Positions 13,757-13,846 of a stretch of 13,846 nucleotides of DNA are shown here, in pieces. Position numbers and translations under genes: made by a program. The notes under the pieces were generated by a model, which made no database searches, was not told where the DNA came from, and saw nothing but the letters and a program-made list of their open reading frames with translations. This DNA is from Actinomycetes bacterium (GTDB taxonomy: Bacteria; Actinomycetota; Acidimicrobiia; Acidimicrobiales; Bog-793), in the NCBI GenBank assembly GCA_021821585.1, contig JAKACF010000042.1, positions 1 through 13,846 of the forward strand, given 5' to 3'. Numbering within the stretch: the first letter of the stretch is position 1; each line of letters opens with the position of its first letter.

Positions 13757-13798
13757 GGGCCGCTCCCGACCGGGACATCCCGGGCGGGAGCGGCCCTT
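13757..13798 (+). terminator. Intrinsic terminator-like hairpin (second of two)
   Basis: GGGCCGCTCCCG (13757-13768) and CGGGAGCGGCCC (13785-13796) form a perfect 12-bp stem. After one mismatch the stem continues with CCGGGA/TCCCGG (13770-13783). It is followed by only two Ts, as is usual for high-GC actinobacterial terminators. Confidence 0.75.
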
Positions 13799-13846
13799 GT
13801 CGCGCCCCGGCCCGGCGGCGGCGAGCCGGCGTCCGCCTCCGGGGAG

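Overview
The window is about 13.8 kb of very GC-rich DNA with strong third-position G/C codon use. It is densely packed with genes, has GTG starts, and at least one gene looks leaderless. The DnaE2 polymerase at the left edge resembles actinobacterial (mycobacterial-type) DnaE2 closely. I infer a chromosomal segment of a high-GC Actinomycetota, possibly Acidimicrobiia-like, but the sequence does not fix the genus. I see no rRNA, tRNA, IS element, phage gene or CRISPR array.

Layout, left to right: (1) the C-terminal part of error-prone DNA polymerase dnaE2 (+, cut by the window edge); (2) convergent with it, an AceTr/SatP (GPR1/FUN34/YaaH) family membrane protein (-); (3) a divergent promoter region with a 14-bp palindrome; (4) a GNAT acetyltransferase and an MMPL/RND exporter (+), overlapping at TGATG; (5) a minus-strand cluster that reads, in transcription order, atypical OmpR-type response regulator, HpnR-type radical SAM hopanoid C-3 methylase, short-chain dehydrogenase and GH15 glycoside hydrolase; (6) a second divergent promoter region with a related 14-bp palindrome, leading into an MFS transporter (+) whose first codons hold a perfect 36-bp palindrome; (7) a 225-bp intergenic stretch with a tandem hairpin repeat; (8) a second AceTr/SatP-like protein (+), followed by two consecutive strong hairpins, the second a likely terminator.

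How the genes may work together: the hpnR and SDR genes overlap by 4 bp, and GH15 starts 33 bp after SDR behind a strong Shine-Dalgarno, so these three are probably co-transcribed. The response regulator lies directly upstream and may control them; its receiver keeps the phospho-acceptor Asp but lacks the acidic pair, the switch Thr and the Lys of a normal receiver. HpnR points to 3-methylhopanoid synthesis, which needs a squalene-hopene cyclase and hopanoid genes that are not in this window. The MMPL exporter, MFS transporter and the two AceTr proteins make this a membrane- and transport-rich region, but a shared pathway is inference only.

Most worth a second look: the regulator-hpnR-SDR-GH15 cluster with its degenerate receiver, the perfect 36-bp palindrome at the MFS 5' end, and the GCACGCGTGC-centred palindromes present in both divergent promoter regions.
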